Shown here: piece by piece, positions 16,482 through 25,563 of the stretch | Position numbering within the stretch: position 1 is the stretch's first letter | How the letters are laid out: every line of letters begins with the position of its first letter | Assembly (NCBI RefSeq): GCF_009738185.1 | Contig: NZ_CP046509.1 | Location: 1,491,501-1,555,500 of the forward strand | From: Erwinia sorbitola | Lineage (GTDB): Bacteria > Pseudomonadota > Gammaproteobacteria > Enterobacterales > Enterobacteriaceae | Reading direction: 5' to 3' | DNA: 64,000 nucleotides | Program-made: the position numbers and the translations under genes | The notes under the pieces: generated by a model | Seen by the model: the letters and a program-made list of their open reading frames with translations, nothing else | Database searches by the model: none | What the model was told of the DNA's origin: nothing

Positions 16482-16651
16482 AACGTCTATTTTATTATTG
16501 AGGTTTAAAAAGCGCTATCTTACCGTAAGAATGCACTTTTTTCTGCATTTTTATCGCAATGAAGCGCGAATGAACAACCCACCATTCTGACAGTTGATCG
16601 TAAGGGCACACAGTGATTGAATACGCGCCTGTGCCTAAAGGAGAGTTTACC

Positions 16652-17656
16652 ATGAGTCTGGATATTACCCAGATTGCCCTTCACCAGATGATCAAGCGTG
16701 ACGAACAGACGCTGGAACTGGTTTTGCGTGATTCACTGTTACCGACCAACGCGACCGTGACGGCAATGATGGAAGAGCTGCATCGCGTTTACAGCGCCAA
16801 GAGCAAAGCTTATGGCCTCTTCAATGAAGAGAGCGAACTCGCCGAGGCATTACGTAACTGCCGCAAAGGTGAAAATGACTTCCTTGCTTTCAGCCGTGCA
16901 GCCAGTGCGCGCCTGCGCGATGAGCTGGGTAAATACCCGTTCGCAGAAGGCGGCGTGGTCTTGTTTGGTCACTATCGCTATCTGGCGGTGGAGTATCTGC
17001 TGATTGCGGTGCTGAACAGCCAGAACAGCATGCGTGTTAACGAAGAGCTGGATATCAGCAGCACTCACTATCTGGATATCAATCATGCCGATATCGTCGC
17101 GCGTATCGATCTGACCGAGTGGGAAACCAACCCGGAGTCGACCCGCTACCTGACCTTCCTGCGCGGGCGGGTAGGGCGTAAAGTGGCTGACTTCTTTATG
17201 GACTTCCTCGGTGCCAGCGTTGGTCTGGATACCAAGGCGCAAAACCGTGGCCTGCTTCAGGCCGTGGATGATTACTGCGCAGAGGCCAGCCTGGATAAAA
17301 ATGAGCGGCAGAACTACCGCCAGCAGGTGTCCACCTACTGCAACGAACAGCTTAAATCCGGTGAAGAGATTGAACTGGAAGGGTTGTCGAATGAGCTGGC
17401 TCCGCTGGGCGATAAAACCTTTCAGGCCTTTACTCAGGAACAGGGTTACGAGCTGGAAGAGAGCTTCCCGGCAGATCGCAGCACCCTGCGTCAGCTGACC
17501 AAATTTGCCGGTAGCGGCGGCGGGCTGACGATTAACTTTGATGCCATGCTGCTGGGTGAACGCATTTTCTGGGATCCGGCCACAGATACCCTGACCATCA
17601 AAGGTACTCCGCCAAACCTGCGCGATCAGTTACAGCGCCGCACCAGCGGTAAGTAA
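16652..17656 (+). CDS. yejK: Nucleoid-associated protein YejK
   Basis: 334 residues (E. coli YejK/NdpA 335). It binds the nucleoid and topoisomerase IV. The start is the ATG at 16652 (MSLDITQIALHQM), seven bases after AAAGGAGAG. The open frame to 16613 adds 13 non-conserved residues. Family landmarks include FLTFLRGRVGRKVADFFMDF and SGGGLTINFDAMLLGERI near the end. Confidence 0.95.
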   Translation: MSLDITQIALHQMIKRDEQTLELVLRDSLLPTNATVTAMMEELHRVYSAKSKAYGLFNEESELAEALRNCRKGENDFLAFSRAASARLRDELGKYPFAEGGVVLFGHYRYLAVEYLLIAVLNSQNSMRVNEELDISSTHYLDINHADIVARIDLTEWETNPESTRYLTFLRGRVGRKVADFFMDFLGASVGLDTKAQNRGLLQAVDDYCAEASLDKNERQNYRQQVSTYCNEQLKSGEEIELEGLSNELAPLGDKTFQAFTQEQGYELEESFPADRSTLRQLTKFAGSGGGLTINFDAMLLGERIFWDPATDTLTIKGTPPNLRDQLQRRTSGK

Positions 17657-17660
17657 CGGT

Positions 17661-17696
17661 AAAAAAGGGCTGGCCCGGTTTTCTCCGGCCAGCCCG
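17661..17696 (-). terminator. Hairpin terminator between yejK and rplY
   Basis: GGGCTGGCC and GGCCAGCCC form a strong stem. Read on the minus strand it is followed by TTTTTT, so it acts best as a backup terminator for rplY transcripts. On the plus strand it can also end yejK transcription, but without a T-run. Confidence 0.7.
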
Positions 17697-17725
17697 TCAT
17701 CAATTCAATACACCTGCTACAGACG

Positions 17726-17753
17726 AAAAAAAACGCCACATTAAGCGGCGTTT
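17726..17753 (-). terminator. Rho-independent terminator of rplY
   Basis: On the minus strand AACGCCGC-TTAAT-GTGGCGTT forms a compact hairpin followed by eight T residues, 24 bases after the rplY stop. Confidence 0.88.
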
Positions 17754-17776
17754 CTTTCACATCTACGAACGGGTAA

Positions 17777-18061
17777 TTATACGCGTACGAAGTCGATGTG
17801 GTGCAGTTTTGGCTTGAACGGGTGACGCTGAACAGCCTGCACTTTTACTTTAGTTTCTTTACCATCAACAACCAGAGTCAGAACTTCGTCGTAGAACCCA
17901 GGTTTAGACTGAAGGTTCAGAACAGGGTCGTGATCCAGTTCGATAGCAATAGCAGCTTCTTTTCCGCCATAGATGATGGCTGGGAATTTGTTAGCTAAAC
18001 GCAGGCGGCGGCTCGCACCCTTGCCCTGCTCTTTACGAGCTTCAACATTAATAGTGAACAT
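17777..18061 (-). CDS. rplY: 50S ribosomal protein L25
   Basis: 94 residues, exactly the enterobacterial length, starting MFTINVEARKEQGKGASRRL. It binds 5S rRNA in the large subunit. It has the short single-domain form without the CTC extension, as in E. coli. The gene stands alone between yejK and yejH. Confidence 0.98.
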   Translation of the reverse strand: MFTINVEARKEQGKGASRRLRLANKFPAIIYGGKEAAIAIELDHDPVLNLQSKPGFYDEVLTLVVDGKETKVKVQAVQRHPFKPKLHHIDFVRV

Positions 18062-18231
18062 TTTTAAGTCTCTTCAAGTTTTATTCCTGCTACAGGCGAC
18101 CCAGCAACAGGTGGAGTGTTCAGCTTTCACCGGGCAGAGCCAGGCAAAAGCGGGCGGAATTATACCCGGGTTTCTCTTTTCAGGCAATGAATTAACTCAG
18201 GCAGTTGGCCGGGAAGCACAGCACACCTGTT

Positions 18232-19986
18232 TTAGCCTAATTCATTGGCACGGCGAAAGCGTCCCTGGTAATCAAACACTTTCTCGCGCACTACCCAGAA
18301 ATTACGCTGTTTACGTGCTACCACGAAATCGGGATGGCGTAGCAGGGGCTGGAGCGCAATGATATCGGCCGCGCTTTTCCAGCCCAGCGGTACGCCGGGT
18401 GCACGCTGGTGCGGGCGCAGAAACAGTTGCTCAAAAGCAGTTCGCTGTGCCGGACTTTTTAAACGAAAGCGTTCGCTGACTTCGGTAGCATCCTCATCGT
18501 AGTAACGCACCTTCAGCCATTCACCGTGCTGGTCATTGCCGCTTTCCAGCACCATAGCCGCGCAGCGCAGAACCAGCGCATCTTTCAGTTTCAGCGCGGC
18601 TTTCAGCATATCGTCAGGGTCAACGAGGATGGCGTCGCACTCCCGGCAGCGGCGAGCGGCAATATCATTTTCCGCATGGCAGTTCGGGCAGTTCTTAAAG
18701 CGGAAGCGATAGTCACACTGTTCGCGCTGCCCCTCATCATCTTCCAGAACCCCCTGACAGCGGCGGCCGAAATGCTCGATAATGGTGCCATCTTCGGTGG
18801 CTTTACCCCAGAACGTATTGGCGAAGCCACAGCCGGGACAGAAAACCTGCACCGGCTGGTTGTCACTCTTGCCTTTAGGCGCGCCCACTTCCGGGGTGAA
18901 TAAATCGTGCGGATTACCGGCGTAGTCGAGGATCAGGCAGTCGCTTTTCCCCGGACTGAGCCGCAGGCCACGCCCGACGATCTGCTGATACAAACTGACC
19001 GATTCGGTGGGGCGCAGGATGGCGATCAGATCGACATGTGGCGCATCAAACCCGGTAGTCAGTACCGCCACGTTAACCATATACAGCAGCTCGCGCGCTT
19101 TAAATGCGGCGATCAGCGCATCGCGTTCGGTGGCAGGAGTTCCGGCGCTGATCAGCGCTTTGCTGCCCGGAAGCAGCCCGAGTACTTCACGCGCGTGTTC
19201 GACGGTAGCGGCGAAGATCATCACCCCGGCCCGCTGCTGGGCGAACTCAACAATCTGCTGAATAATATGAGGAGTAATGCGCTGCTGCTGTTTCAGTTCG
19301 CGGTTAAGATCCGCCTCGCTGAACAGCCCATTTTCCTGCGCCTGCAAACGGCTGAAATCATACTGCACTACCGGCATATCCAGCCGCTCCGGTGGAACCA
19401 GAAAGCCGTGTTTGATCATATAACGCAGCGGCAGTTCATAAATGCAGTCGCGGAAGAAAGCGCGCTCATCACCCCTGACCATGCCGTGATAGTGAAACTG
19501 ATAAATCCAGCCTTTTCCCAGGCGGTAGGGTGTGGCGGTGAGGCCCAGCAGCCGCAGCTGCGGATTATGCAGGCGCAGCTGGTTGATAATTTGCTGATAC
19601 TGGCTGTCGGCGGCGTCGCTGATGCGGTGGCACTCATCAATGATCAGCAGGGAAAACTCCGCGCTGAACTGATCGAGATTACGCGCCACCGACTGAACGC
19701 TGCCAAATACTACTTTGGCGCGGCTCTCTTTACGCTGCAATCCGGCGGCGAAGATATCCGCTTCCAGCCCGTAAGCCTGATATTTAGCGTGGTTTTGCGC
19801 CACCAGCTCTTTCACATGAGCCAGCACCAGCACACGCCCGCGTGCCACCCTTGCCAGCTCGGCGATCACCAGGCTTTTACCCGCCCCGGTGGGAAGTACA
19901 ATGACAGCGGGCTGTGAAGAGTGGCGGAAATAGCTGATGGTGGCATCAACGGCTTCCTGCTGATAGGGGCGAAGGGTAAACGACAT
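18232..19986 (-). CDS. yejH: RadD, DNA repair ATPase of the SF2 helicase family
   Basis: 584 residues (E. coli RadD 586). Walker A LPTGAGKS is at residues 31-38 and the DECH box at 117-120. Helicase motif VI appears as QQIVGRGLRLS. C-terminal zinc-binding clusters follow (CPGCGFANTF, then CPNCHAENDIAARRCRECD). The protein helps process recombination intermediates and supports RecA-dependent repair. The start MSFTLRPYQQ matches the family. It diverges from rsuA across an ERIC element. Confidence 0.95.
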   Translation of the reverse strand: MSFTLRPYQQEAVDATISYFRHSSQPAVIVLPTGAGKSLVIAELARVARGRVLVLAHVKELVAQNHAKYQAYGLEADIFAAGLQRKESRAKVVFGSVQSVARNLDQFSAEFSLLIIDECHRISDAADSQYQQIINQLRLHNPQLRLLGLTATPYRLGKGWIYQFHYHGMVRGDERAFFRDCIYELPLRYMIKHGFLVPPERLDMPVVQYDFSRLQAQENGLFSEADLNRELKQQQRITPHIIQQIVEFAQQRAGVMIFAATVEHAREVLGLLPGSKALISAGTPATERDALIAAFKARELLYMVNVAVLTTGFDAPHVDLIAILRPTESVSLYQQIVGRGLRLSPGKSDCLILDYAGNPHDLFTPEVGAPKGKSDNQPVQVFCPGCGFANTFWGKATEDGTIIEHFGRRCQGVLEDDEGQREQCDYRFRFKNCPNCHAENDIAARRCRECDAILVDPDDMLKAALKLKDALVLRCAAMVLESGNDQHGEWLKVRYYDEDATEVSERFRLKSPAQRTAFEQLFLRPHQRAPGVPLGWKSAADIIALQPLLRHPDFVVARKQRNFWVVREKVFDYQGRFRRANELG

Positions 19987-20017
19987 GACAACTCATAACC
20001 GATGGACAGGAAGCTAT

Positions 20018-20148
20018 TATACCCTAAATAATTCGGGGTGCGGGCAGGCGGCAACGCAGTGAATCCTCAGTGGCTTACCGCAGTAAATGCGTGGGCCGGG
20101 TAGTGAGAGAAGCCAGCGAACCTGCGGCTTGAGGTATGACGGGGATAT
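20018..20148. repeat. ERIC element between yejH and rsuA
   Basis: About 130 bases with the conserved ends TATACCCTAAATAATTCGG and CTTGAGGTATGACGGGGATA. The centre has the ERIC primer-site regions GTGAATCCTCAG-GGCTTAC and AGCCAGCGAACCTGCGGC. Length and order match a full enterobacterial repetitive intergenic consensus sequence. It lies in the divergent yejH-rsuA gap. Confidence 0.88.
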
Positions 20149-20285
20149 ATCCCAAATACCCTCTGTGCCTGAGCGCCTTCAGACGCTATACTCTTCATTC
20201 CATTCCGGATGAGCGTTCTGCGCCACATCACAAGACGATTTTCGTCAGTTTTCATTCCAAACCAATAACAGGCAGTGCAGAGTTA

Positions 20286-20990
20286 ATGCGACTTGATAAA
20301 TTTATATCCCAGCAACTGGAAGTCAGCCGTGCGATTGCCGCGCGTGAGCTGCGTGCAAGAAAAGTCACCGTTGACGGTGAAGTGGTGCGCGAAGGGGCGT
20401 TTAAATTAAGCCCGGACAGCTCGGTGGAATATGATGGCAACCCGCTGCAACAGCAGCATGGGCCGCGCTACTTTATGCTGAACAAGCCGGCAGGCTATGT
20501 CTGCTCGACGGAAGATCCCGATCACCCGACGGTACTGTTCTTTATGGACGAGCCTCTGGCTTATAAACTTCATGCTGCCGGGCGCCTGGACATTGATACT
20601 ACGGGCCTGGTGCTGCTGACCGACGATGGTCAGTGGTCACACCGCATCACCTCACCGCGCCATCATTGCGAGAAGACCTATCTGGTCACGCTGGAATCGC
20701 CGCTCAGTGACGATACCGCACAGCAGTTTGCTGATGGGGTACAGCTGCATAATGAGAAAACACTGACTAAACCCGCTACGCTGGAAGTGATTGATCCGCA
20801 TCAGGTGCGCCTGACGATTAGCGAAGGGCGATATCACCAGGTGAAACGTATGTTTGCTGCCGTAGGTAATCACGTGGTGGGCCTGCATCGTGAACGTATC
20901 GGTGCCATTGAACTGGATGCAGAGATGGAGCCAGGGGAATACCGTCCGTTAACTGAAGAAGAAGTAGCCAGTATCGGACTGACGCGTTAG
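20286..20990 (+). CDS. rsuA: 16S rRNA pseudouridine(516) synthase
   Basis: 234 residues (E. coli RsuA 231). An N-terminal S4 RNA-binding domain (MRLDKFISQQLEVSRAIAAR) is followed by the RsuA/RluB catalytic domain with the aspartate motif GRLDIDTTGLVLLTDDG and KTYLVTLESP. It isomerises U516 of 16S rRNA. The start at 20286 is the conserved MRLDKF. The frame runs upstream through the ERIC element, but that part is not conserved protein. Confidence 0.96.
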   Translation: MRLDKFISQQLEVSRAIAARELRARKVTVDGEVVREGAFKLSPDSSVEYDGNPLQQQHGPRYFMLNKPAGYVCSTEDPDHPTVLFFMDEPLAYKLHAAGRLDIDTTGLVLLTDDGQWSHRITSPRHHCEKTYLVTLESPLSDDTAQQFADGVQLHNEKTLTKPATLEVIDPHQVRLTISEGRYHQVKRMFAAVGNHVVGLHRERIGAIELDAEMEPGEYRPLTEEEVASIGLTR

Positions 20991-21020
20991 TTAATTTTTG
21001 TCCATTAAAGGGGCAGGTGA

Positions 21021-22223
21021 GTGGCAAAAGATAAAAATTCCTCCATGGGGCTGGTGGTGATCCTCGGGCTGCTGGCGATGCTGATGCCGCTGTCGATCGA
21101 TATGTATCTTCCTGCCTTACCGCAGATTGCGCGTGAATTTAGCGTATCAGCGGGCAGCGTCCAGATGACGCTGAACATGTATATTCTCGGTTTTGCTTTG
21201 GGTCAGCTGATTTATGGCCCACTGGCCGACAGCTTTGGCCGTAAACCGGTCATTGCCGCAGGAACGCTGATTTTCGCTATCGCGGCCGGCGCCTGTGCGC
21301 TGGCACAAACCATCGATCAGCTGATAATGCTACGTTTTCTGCACGGCCTTTCTGCTGCGGCAGGCAGTGTGGTGATCAGCGCCCTGATGCGTGACACCTA
21401 CTCGAAAGAGGAGTTTTCACGCATGATGTCTTTTGTCATGCTGGTGACGACGATTGCGCCGCTGCTGGCCCCCATCGTTGGCGGCTGGATGCTGCTGATC
21501 TGGAGCTGGCATGCGATCTTCTGGACTATTTCAGGTGCGGCAGTGGTTACGACGCTGCTGGTGGTTACGCAGATCAAAGAGACGCTGCCGAAGGAGAAGC
21601 GGCAGCAGTTCAGCCTGCGTACCACGCTGCGTAACTTCCTTTCACTGTTTCGCCATAAGCGAGTGTTCAGCTATATGCTGGCAAGCGGCTTTTCGTTCGC
21701 CGGGTTGTTCTCGTTCCTCAATGTCGGGCCGTTTGTGTATATCGAGCTGAATCATATTTCGCCGCAGGATTTCGGTTACTACTTTGCGCTGAATATTGTA
21801 TTTCTTTTCCTGATGACGCTGCTGAACAGCCGCTGTGTACGCCGCTTTGGCCCGTTGGTAATGTTCCGCTTTGGCCTGTTGATACAGTTCACCATGGGCG
21901 TCTGGCTGGTGGTGGTGAGCGCACTGAATCTGGGCTTTATCCCGCTGGTGTTTGGCGTCGCGATGTTTATTGGCTGTGTGGCGATGGTTTCTTCTAATGC
22001 GATGGCAGTGATTCTGGAAGAGTTTCCGCATATGGCAGGGACGGCATCGTCGCTGGCCGGTACGCTGCGCTTCGGTGTGGGTGCGCTGGCGGGAGCCTTG
22101 CTCTCCACCGTGACTTTTACCAGCGCCTGGCCAATGGTCATCGCCATCTTTATCTGCGCCACAACCTCAATCCTGCTATTTATTTACGCTTCACGCCCGC
22201 GCAACGCTGCGGCAGCGGTCTGA
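21021..22223 (+). CDS. bcr: Bicyclomycin resistance MFS transporter
   Basis: 400 residues, twelve membrane segments, DHA1-type drug/proton antiporter (E. coli Bcr 396). It has the family segments LAMLMPLSIDMYLPALP, LGQLIYGPLADSFGRKP (MFS motif A) and EEFSRMMSFVMLVTTIAPL. It exports bicyclomycin and cysteine-like compounds in E. coli. The start is GTG at 21021, after AAAGGGGCAGGTGA. It follows rsuA by 30 bases, as in E. coli. Confidence 0.95.
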   Translation: MAKDKNSSMGLVVILGLLAMLMPLSIDMYLPALPQIAREFSVSAGSVQMTLNMYILGFALGQLIYGPLADSFGRKPVIAAGTLIFAIAAGACALAQTIDQLIMLRFLHGLSAAAGSVVISALMRDTYSKEEFSRMMSFVMLVTTIAPLLAPIVGGWMLLIWSWHAIFWTISGAAVVTTLLVVTQIKETLPKEKRQQFSLRTTLRNFLSLFRHKRVFSYMLASGFSFAGLFSFLNVGPFVYIELNHISPQDFGYYFALNIVFLFLMTLLNSRCVRRFGPLVMFRFGLLIQFTMGVWLVVVSALNLGFIPLVFGVAMFIGCVAMVSSNAMAVILEEFPHMAGTASSLAGTLRFGVGALAGALLSTVTFTSAWPMVIAIFICATTSILLFIYASRPRNAAAAV

Positions 22224-22593
22224 TTCAGTACCCCGGGGCGACATTGATTGTTGCCCCGCAAGCGGTTTTCCCTTCTCTGTCCTTCCGTTGCCCCCTTTAA
22301 AGTCAAGAATTGCATCTGTATGTTGGATTTTTGTGAATGTAATTTCGTGAAAAAGTAACAAGATTGCAGCGAAAATGATTGTTATCCCCTGATGAACGCG
22401 GTAAATATAACGAATAAATGAGAGGCATCTCGCAAAAAATAACCGGAAGTGTGTTGTATTAGCGTGATCTGCGCTGCGCACTAAAGGTAAATAGTCACAT
22501 TTATTAACAAGTTAACTTATTACCGTGAATTGATGATTTACCTTGTGAATTATTTGTGAAAATATTGTTTGAAAATCGTTCTGGGGAATCCTG
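22224..22593. other. Intergenic region bcr-yejG
   Basis: 370 bases. It begins with a probable bcr terminator hairpin. The rest is AT-rich without a convincing frame on either strand. The last 100 bases (TTATTAACAAGTTAACTTATTACC and following) are the likely promoter region of yejG. I see no RNA gene or repeat. Confidence 0.5.
22235..22257 (+). terminator. Hairpin after bcr
   Basis: GGGGCGACA and TGTTGCCCC pair around a five-base loop 12 bases after the bcr stop. GGTTTT follows a few bases later, a modest T-run. Confidence 0.6.
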
Positions 22594-22938
22594 GTGAATA
22601 CGCTACAACATTCAGTGGTACATCGTCTGCCGCAACGCTATCACTGGTGCGCCAGCGCGGTCGGGCAGGTTATTGAGGCACAGGCGGTTAGCGGGCTGAA
22701 CAGCGAAGATGATCTTATCGGGCTGCGCCTGTTGAGCCATAGCGGCGAGTCTGCCTGGGAAATCATGCAGAAAATTGAATCTGCACTGGCGGAAATTCAG
22801 CTGGTTTGCTCTGTGGTGGAGTGGGAAGGAGAGCCTTGCCTGTTTGTTCACCGTGATGATGAGTGCGCTGCAACCTGCCGGCTGAAAAGCTTCGGCGTGG
22901 GCATTGCCGAACCCTTTCTTCGCGATCGCCGTGCCTGA
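22594..22938 (+). CDS. yejG: YejG family protein
   Basis: 114 residues, the same length as E. coli YejG. Conserved portions are HRLPQRYHW near the start and EGEPCLFVHRDDECAATCRL near the end. Translation begins at a GTG (22594), aligned to the E. coli start, after CTGGGGAATC. The role is unknown; it is a cytoplasmic protein linked by name only to the adjacent yej genes. It converges with yejF. Confidence 0.93.
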   Translation: MNTLQHSVVHRLPQRYHWCASAVGQVIEAQAVSGLNSEDDLIGLRLLSHSGESAWEIMQKIESALAEIQLVCSVVEWEGEPCLFVHRDDECAATCRLKSFGVGIAEPFLRDRRA

Positions 22939-22952
22939 ACGCTACCCAGCGA

Positions 22953-24536
22953 TCAGGCCAGCGCCAGTAATTGCTGTGTATAGCTCTGCTTCGGGGCATT
23001 AAATACCCGTTCACACTCTCCCTGCTCCACCACTTCCCCCTGACGCAGTACCACTACCTGATGACACAGAGAACGTACAACGCGCAAATCATGGCTGATA
23101 AAAATATAGGCCAGGCGGTGCTGTTGCTGAAGAGTTTTCAGCAGTGCCAGAATCTGCTTTTGTACTGAACGATCCAGAGAAGAGGTAGGTTCGTCGAGGA
23201 TGATCAGCTGCGGTTGCAGGATCAGCGCCCGTGCAATTGCCACTCGCTGGCGTTGCCCGCCGGAAAACTCAGCCGGATAGCGCTGGCGTGTTTCAGGATC
23301 AAGCCCGACTTCCTGCATCGCCGTAATCACCCGCGCTTCGCGTTCGGCCTCATTCAGCTCAGGATGGTGTACCTGTAAACCTTCCGCGATAATCTGCAAT
23401 ACGTTCAGGCGCGGATTTAGTGACGAGTTCGGATCCTGGAATACCACCTGAATCTGGCGGCGCACCGGCAGCATTTTCTTGCGATCCCACAGGTGCAGTG
23501 GCTGCTGGTTAAACCAAATCTCGCCCTGCGAGCGGATAAGTCGCAGCAGCGCCAGCCCGGTGGTACTTTTACCGGAACCTGACTCTCCCACCAGCCCCAG
23601 GCTTTCTCCCGGACGCAGCGTAAAGCTTAGTGATTTAAGCGCATGATGATAGCCGACGGTGCGCTTCATCAATCCCTGTTTAATCGGGAAAGCAACCGCA
23701 AGATTTTCCACGCGCAGCAGAGGTTCTGCCTGCTCATCGGCGGGGTCGGGTTGGCCCTCAGGCTCTGCGTTAAGCAGCTGTTGGGTGTAGGCGTGCTGAG
23801 GGGCACTGAACAGCTGTCGGGTGCTGTTATGCTCAACCCCACGGCCGTTGCGCATCACGGTAACGTTGTCTGCCAGCCGCTGCACAATATTCAGGTTATG
23901 GGTGATAAACAACAGCCCCATATTCAGCTCTTGTTTCAGCTCTTTGAGCAGCGTGAGGATCTGCGCCTGCACGGTAACATCCAGAGCGGTAGTCGGTTCA
24001 TCGGCAATCAGCAGCTCGGGCTGGGTCAGCAGCGCCATGGCAATCATCACGCGCTGGCGCTCACCGCCGGAGAGCTGGTGCGGAAAATCGTTGAGACGGC
24101 TGGCTGCCTGACGGATGCCCACCCGATCCAGGCAGGTCAGCATTTCTGCCCGGGCGGCTTCACGACGCATCCCGCGATGCAGCGACAGTACCTCATACAG
24201 CTGCTTTTCAATATTGTGCAACGGGTTTAGCGACACCATCGGTTCCTGGAAGATCATCGCGATGCGGTTGCCGCGCAGGCCACGCAGTGTACGCTCGTCT
24301 GCGTGCAGCATGCTCTGCCCGTCAAACAGAATATCGCCCTGCGGATAGACCACCGGAGGCGTTGGCAGCAGCCGCATCACTGACAGGGCGGTCACGCTCT
24401 TACCTGAACCGGACTCGCCCACCAGCGCCAGGGTTTCACCCGCATCAACGGAGAGCGAAAGCCCCTCTACCACCTTGCGTTCGGTATTTCCCTGACGGAA
24501 AGCGATGCTGAGATCCTGAATTGTAAGGAGCGCCAT
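22953..24536 (-). CDS. yejF: Peptide ABC transporter, dual ATP-binding protein
   Basis: About 527 residues (E. coli YejF 529) with two complete ABC ATPase modules. The first has Walker A GESGSGKS at residues 40-47, signature LSGGERQRVMIA and LLIADEPTTAL. The second has GESGSGKSTTGL, FSGGQRQRVAIARAL and LIILDEPTSSL. It powers YejABEF uptake of peptides (microcin C and antimicrobial peptides in E. coli and Salmonella). The start at 24536 (MALLTIQDL) lies two bases after the yejE stop; the longer frame overlaps yejE. Confidence 0.96.
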   Translation of the reverse strand: MALLTIQDLSIAFRQGNTERKVVEGLSLSVDAGETLALVGESGSGKSVTALSVMRLLPTPPVVYPQGDILFDGQSMLHADERTLRGLRGNRIAMIFQEPMVSLNPLHNIEKQLYEVLSLHRGMRREAARAEMLTCLDRVGIRQAASRLNDFPHQLSGGERQRVMIAMALLTQPELLIADEPTTALDVTVQAQILTLLKELKQELNMGLLFITHNLNIVQRLADNVTVMRNGRGVEHNSTRQLFSAPQHAYTQQLLNAEPEGQPDPADEQAEPLLRVENLAVAFPIKQGLMKRTVGYHHALKSLSFTLRPGESLGLVGESGSGKSTTGLALLRLIRSQGEIWFNQQPLHLWDRKKMLPVRRQIQVVFQDPNSSLNPRLNVLQIIAEGLQVHHPELNEAEREARVITAMQEVGLDPETRQRYPAEFSGGQRQRVAIARALILQPQLIILDEPTSSLDRSVQKQILALLKTLQQQHRLAYIFISHDLRVVRSLCHQVVVLRQGEVVEQGECERVFNAPKQSYTQQLLALA

Positions 24537-24537
24537 A

Positions 24538-25563
24538 TCAATATACCTTGCTGGGGTCGAAGGCGTCGCGTACGGCTTCACCAATAAAGATCAACAGCGA
24601 CAGCAGGATCGCCAGTGAGAAGAAGGCGGTAAGGCCAAGCCACGGTGCCTGTAAATTATTCTTGCCCTGCAGCAGCAGCTCGCCCAGTGAAGGCGAGCCG
24701 ATCGGCAGACCAAAGCCGAGAAAATCAAGCGACGTCAGGGTGGTTATCGAGCCGCAGAGAATAAACGGCAGGAAGGTCAGGGTGGCGACCATTGCATTCG
24801 GCAGCATATGGCGCGACATTATGCGCCAGTCGCTGACGCCCATCGCCTGTGCGGCACGGATATAATCAAAGTTACGGGTGCGCAGAAACTCAGCCCGCAC
24901 CACGCCCACCAGCCCCATCCAGCCAAACAGCACGGTAATACCCAGCAGCCACCAGAAACCTGGCTGGATCACGCTGGAAAGCAGGATAATCAGAAACAGG
25001 GTCGGCATTCCCGACCAGACTTCAATAAAGCGCTGACCCCACAGATCAACGCGACCGCCAAAATAGCCCTGCACCGCTCCGGCAAAAATGCCGATGACGC
25101 TGGAGGCAACGGTCAGCATCAGACCAAACAGCAAAGAAATACGTGTGCCGTACAGAATACGCGCCAGCACATCCCCGCCGTTAGCATCAGTTCCGAGCCA
25201 GTTTTGTGCGGAAGGAGGGGAGGGGAAAGGCACGGTGCTGGCAAAATTGATGGTGTCATCATCAAAGCGAATCGGTGCCCAGATAGCCCAGCCATTGTTG
25301 GCCAGGCGGGATTTTAGCCAGGGATCCTGATAATCCGCCGGAGTTTCCAGCGGGCCGCCGAAATCACTCTCCTGATAGTTCACCAGCAGCGGATAGTAAG
25401 TACGATCCTGGTAATGCACCACCAGTGGTTTATCATTCGCCAGCAGCTCTGCGCAGAGGCAGAGGATAAATAATACGGCGAATATCCACAGCGACCAGTA
25501 GCCACGGCGGTTATGCCGGAATCGCGCCCAGCGCGCCTGATTAATTGGATTTAAACGGCTCAT
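24538..25563 (-). CDS. yejE: Peptide ABC transporter permease YejE
   Basis: 341 residues, same length as E. coli YejE, DppC/OppC type. It has one N-terminal membrane segment (WSLWIFAVLFILCLCAELLA), a long periplasmic part (through QDRTYYPLLV and PLETPADYQDPW), then five more segments with the EAA loop RAAQAMGVSDWRIMSRHMLP. It forms the membrane channel with YejB. Its start abuts the yejB stop. Confidence 0.96.
   Translation of the reverse strand: MSRLNPINQARWARFRHNRRGYWSLWIFAVLFILCLCAELLANDKPLVVHYQDRTYYPLLVNYQESDFGGPLETPADYQDPWLKSRLANNGWAIWAPIRFDDDTINFASTVPFPSPPSAQNWLGTDANGGDVLARILYGTRISLLFGLMLTVASSVIGIFAGAVQGYFGGRVDLWGQRFIEVWSGMPTLFLIILLSSVIQPGFWWLLGITVLFGWMGLVGVVRAEFLRTRNFDYIRAAQAMGVSDWRIMSRHMLPNAMVATLTFLPFILCGSITTLTSLDFLGFGLPIGSPSLGELLLQGKNNLQAPWLGLTAFFSLAILLSLLIFIGEAVRDAFDPSKVY

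Noticed and set aside
18907..19917. Plus-strand frame of 336 codons opposite yejH
   Set aside because: Fully antisense to the conserved RadD gene; no independent start signal.
22191..22481. Minus-strand frame of 96 codons after bcr
   Set aside because: It overlaps the bcr end and its terminator hairpin, and the product has no family-like features.
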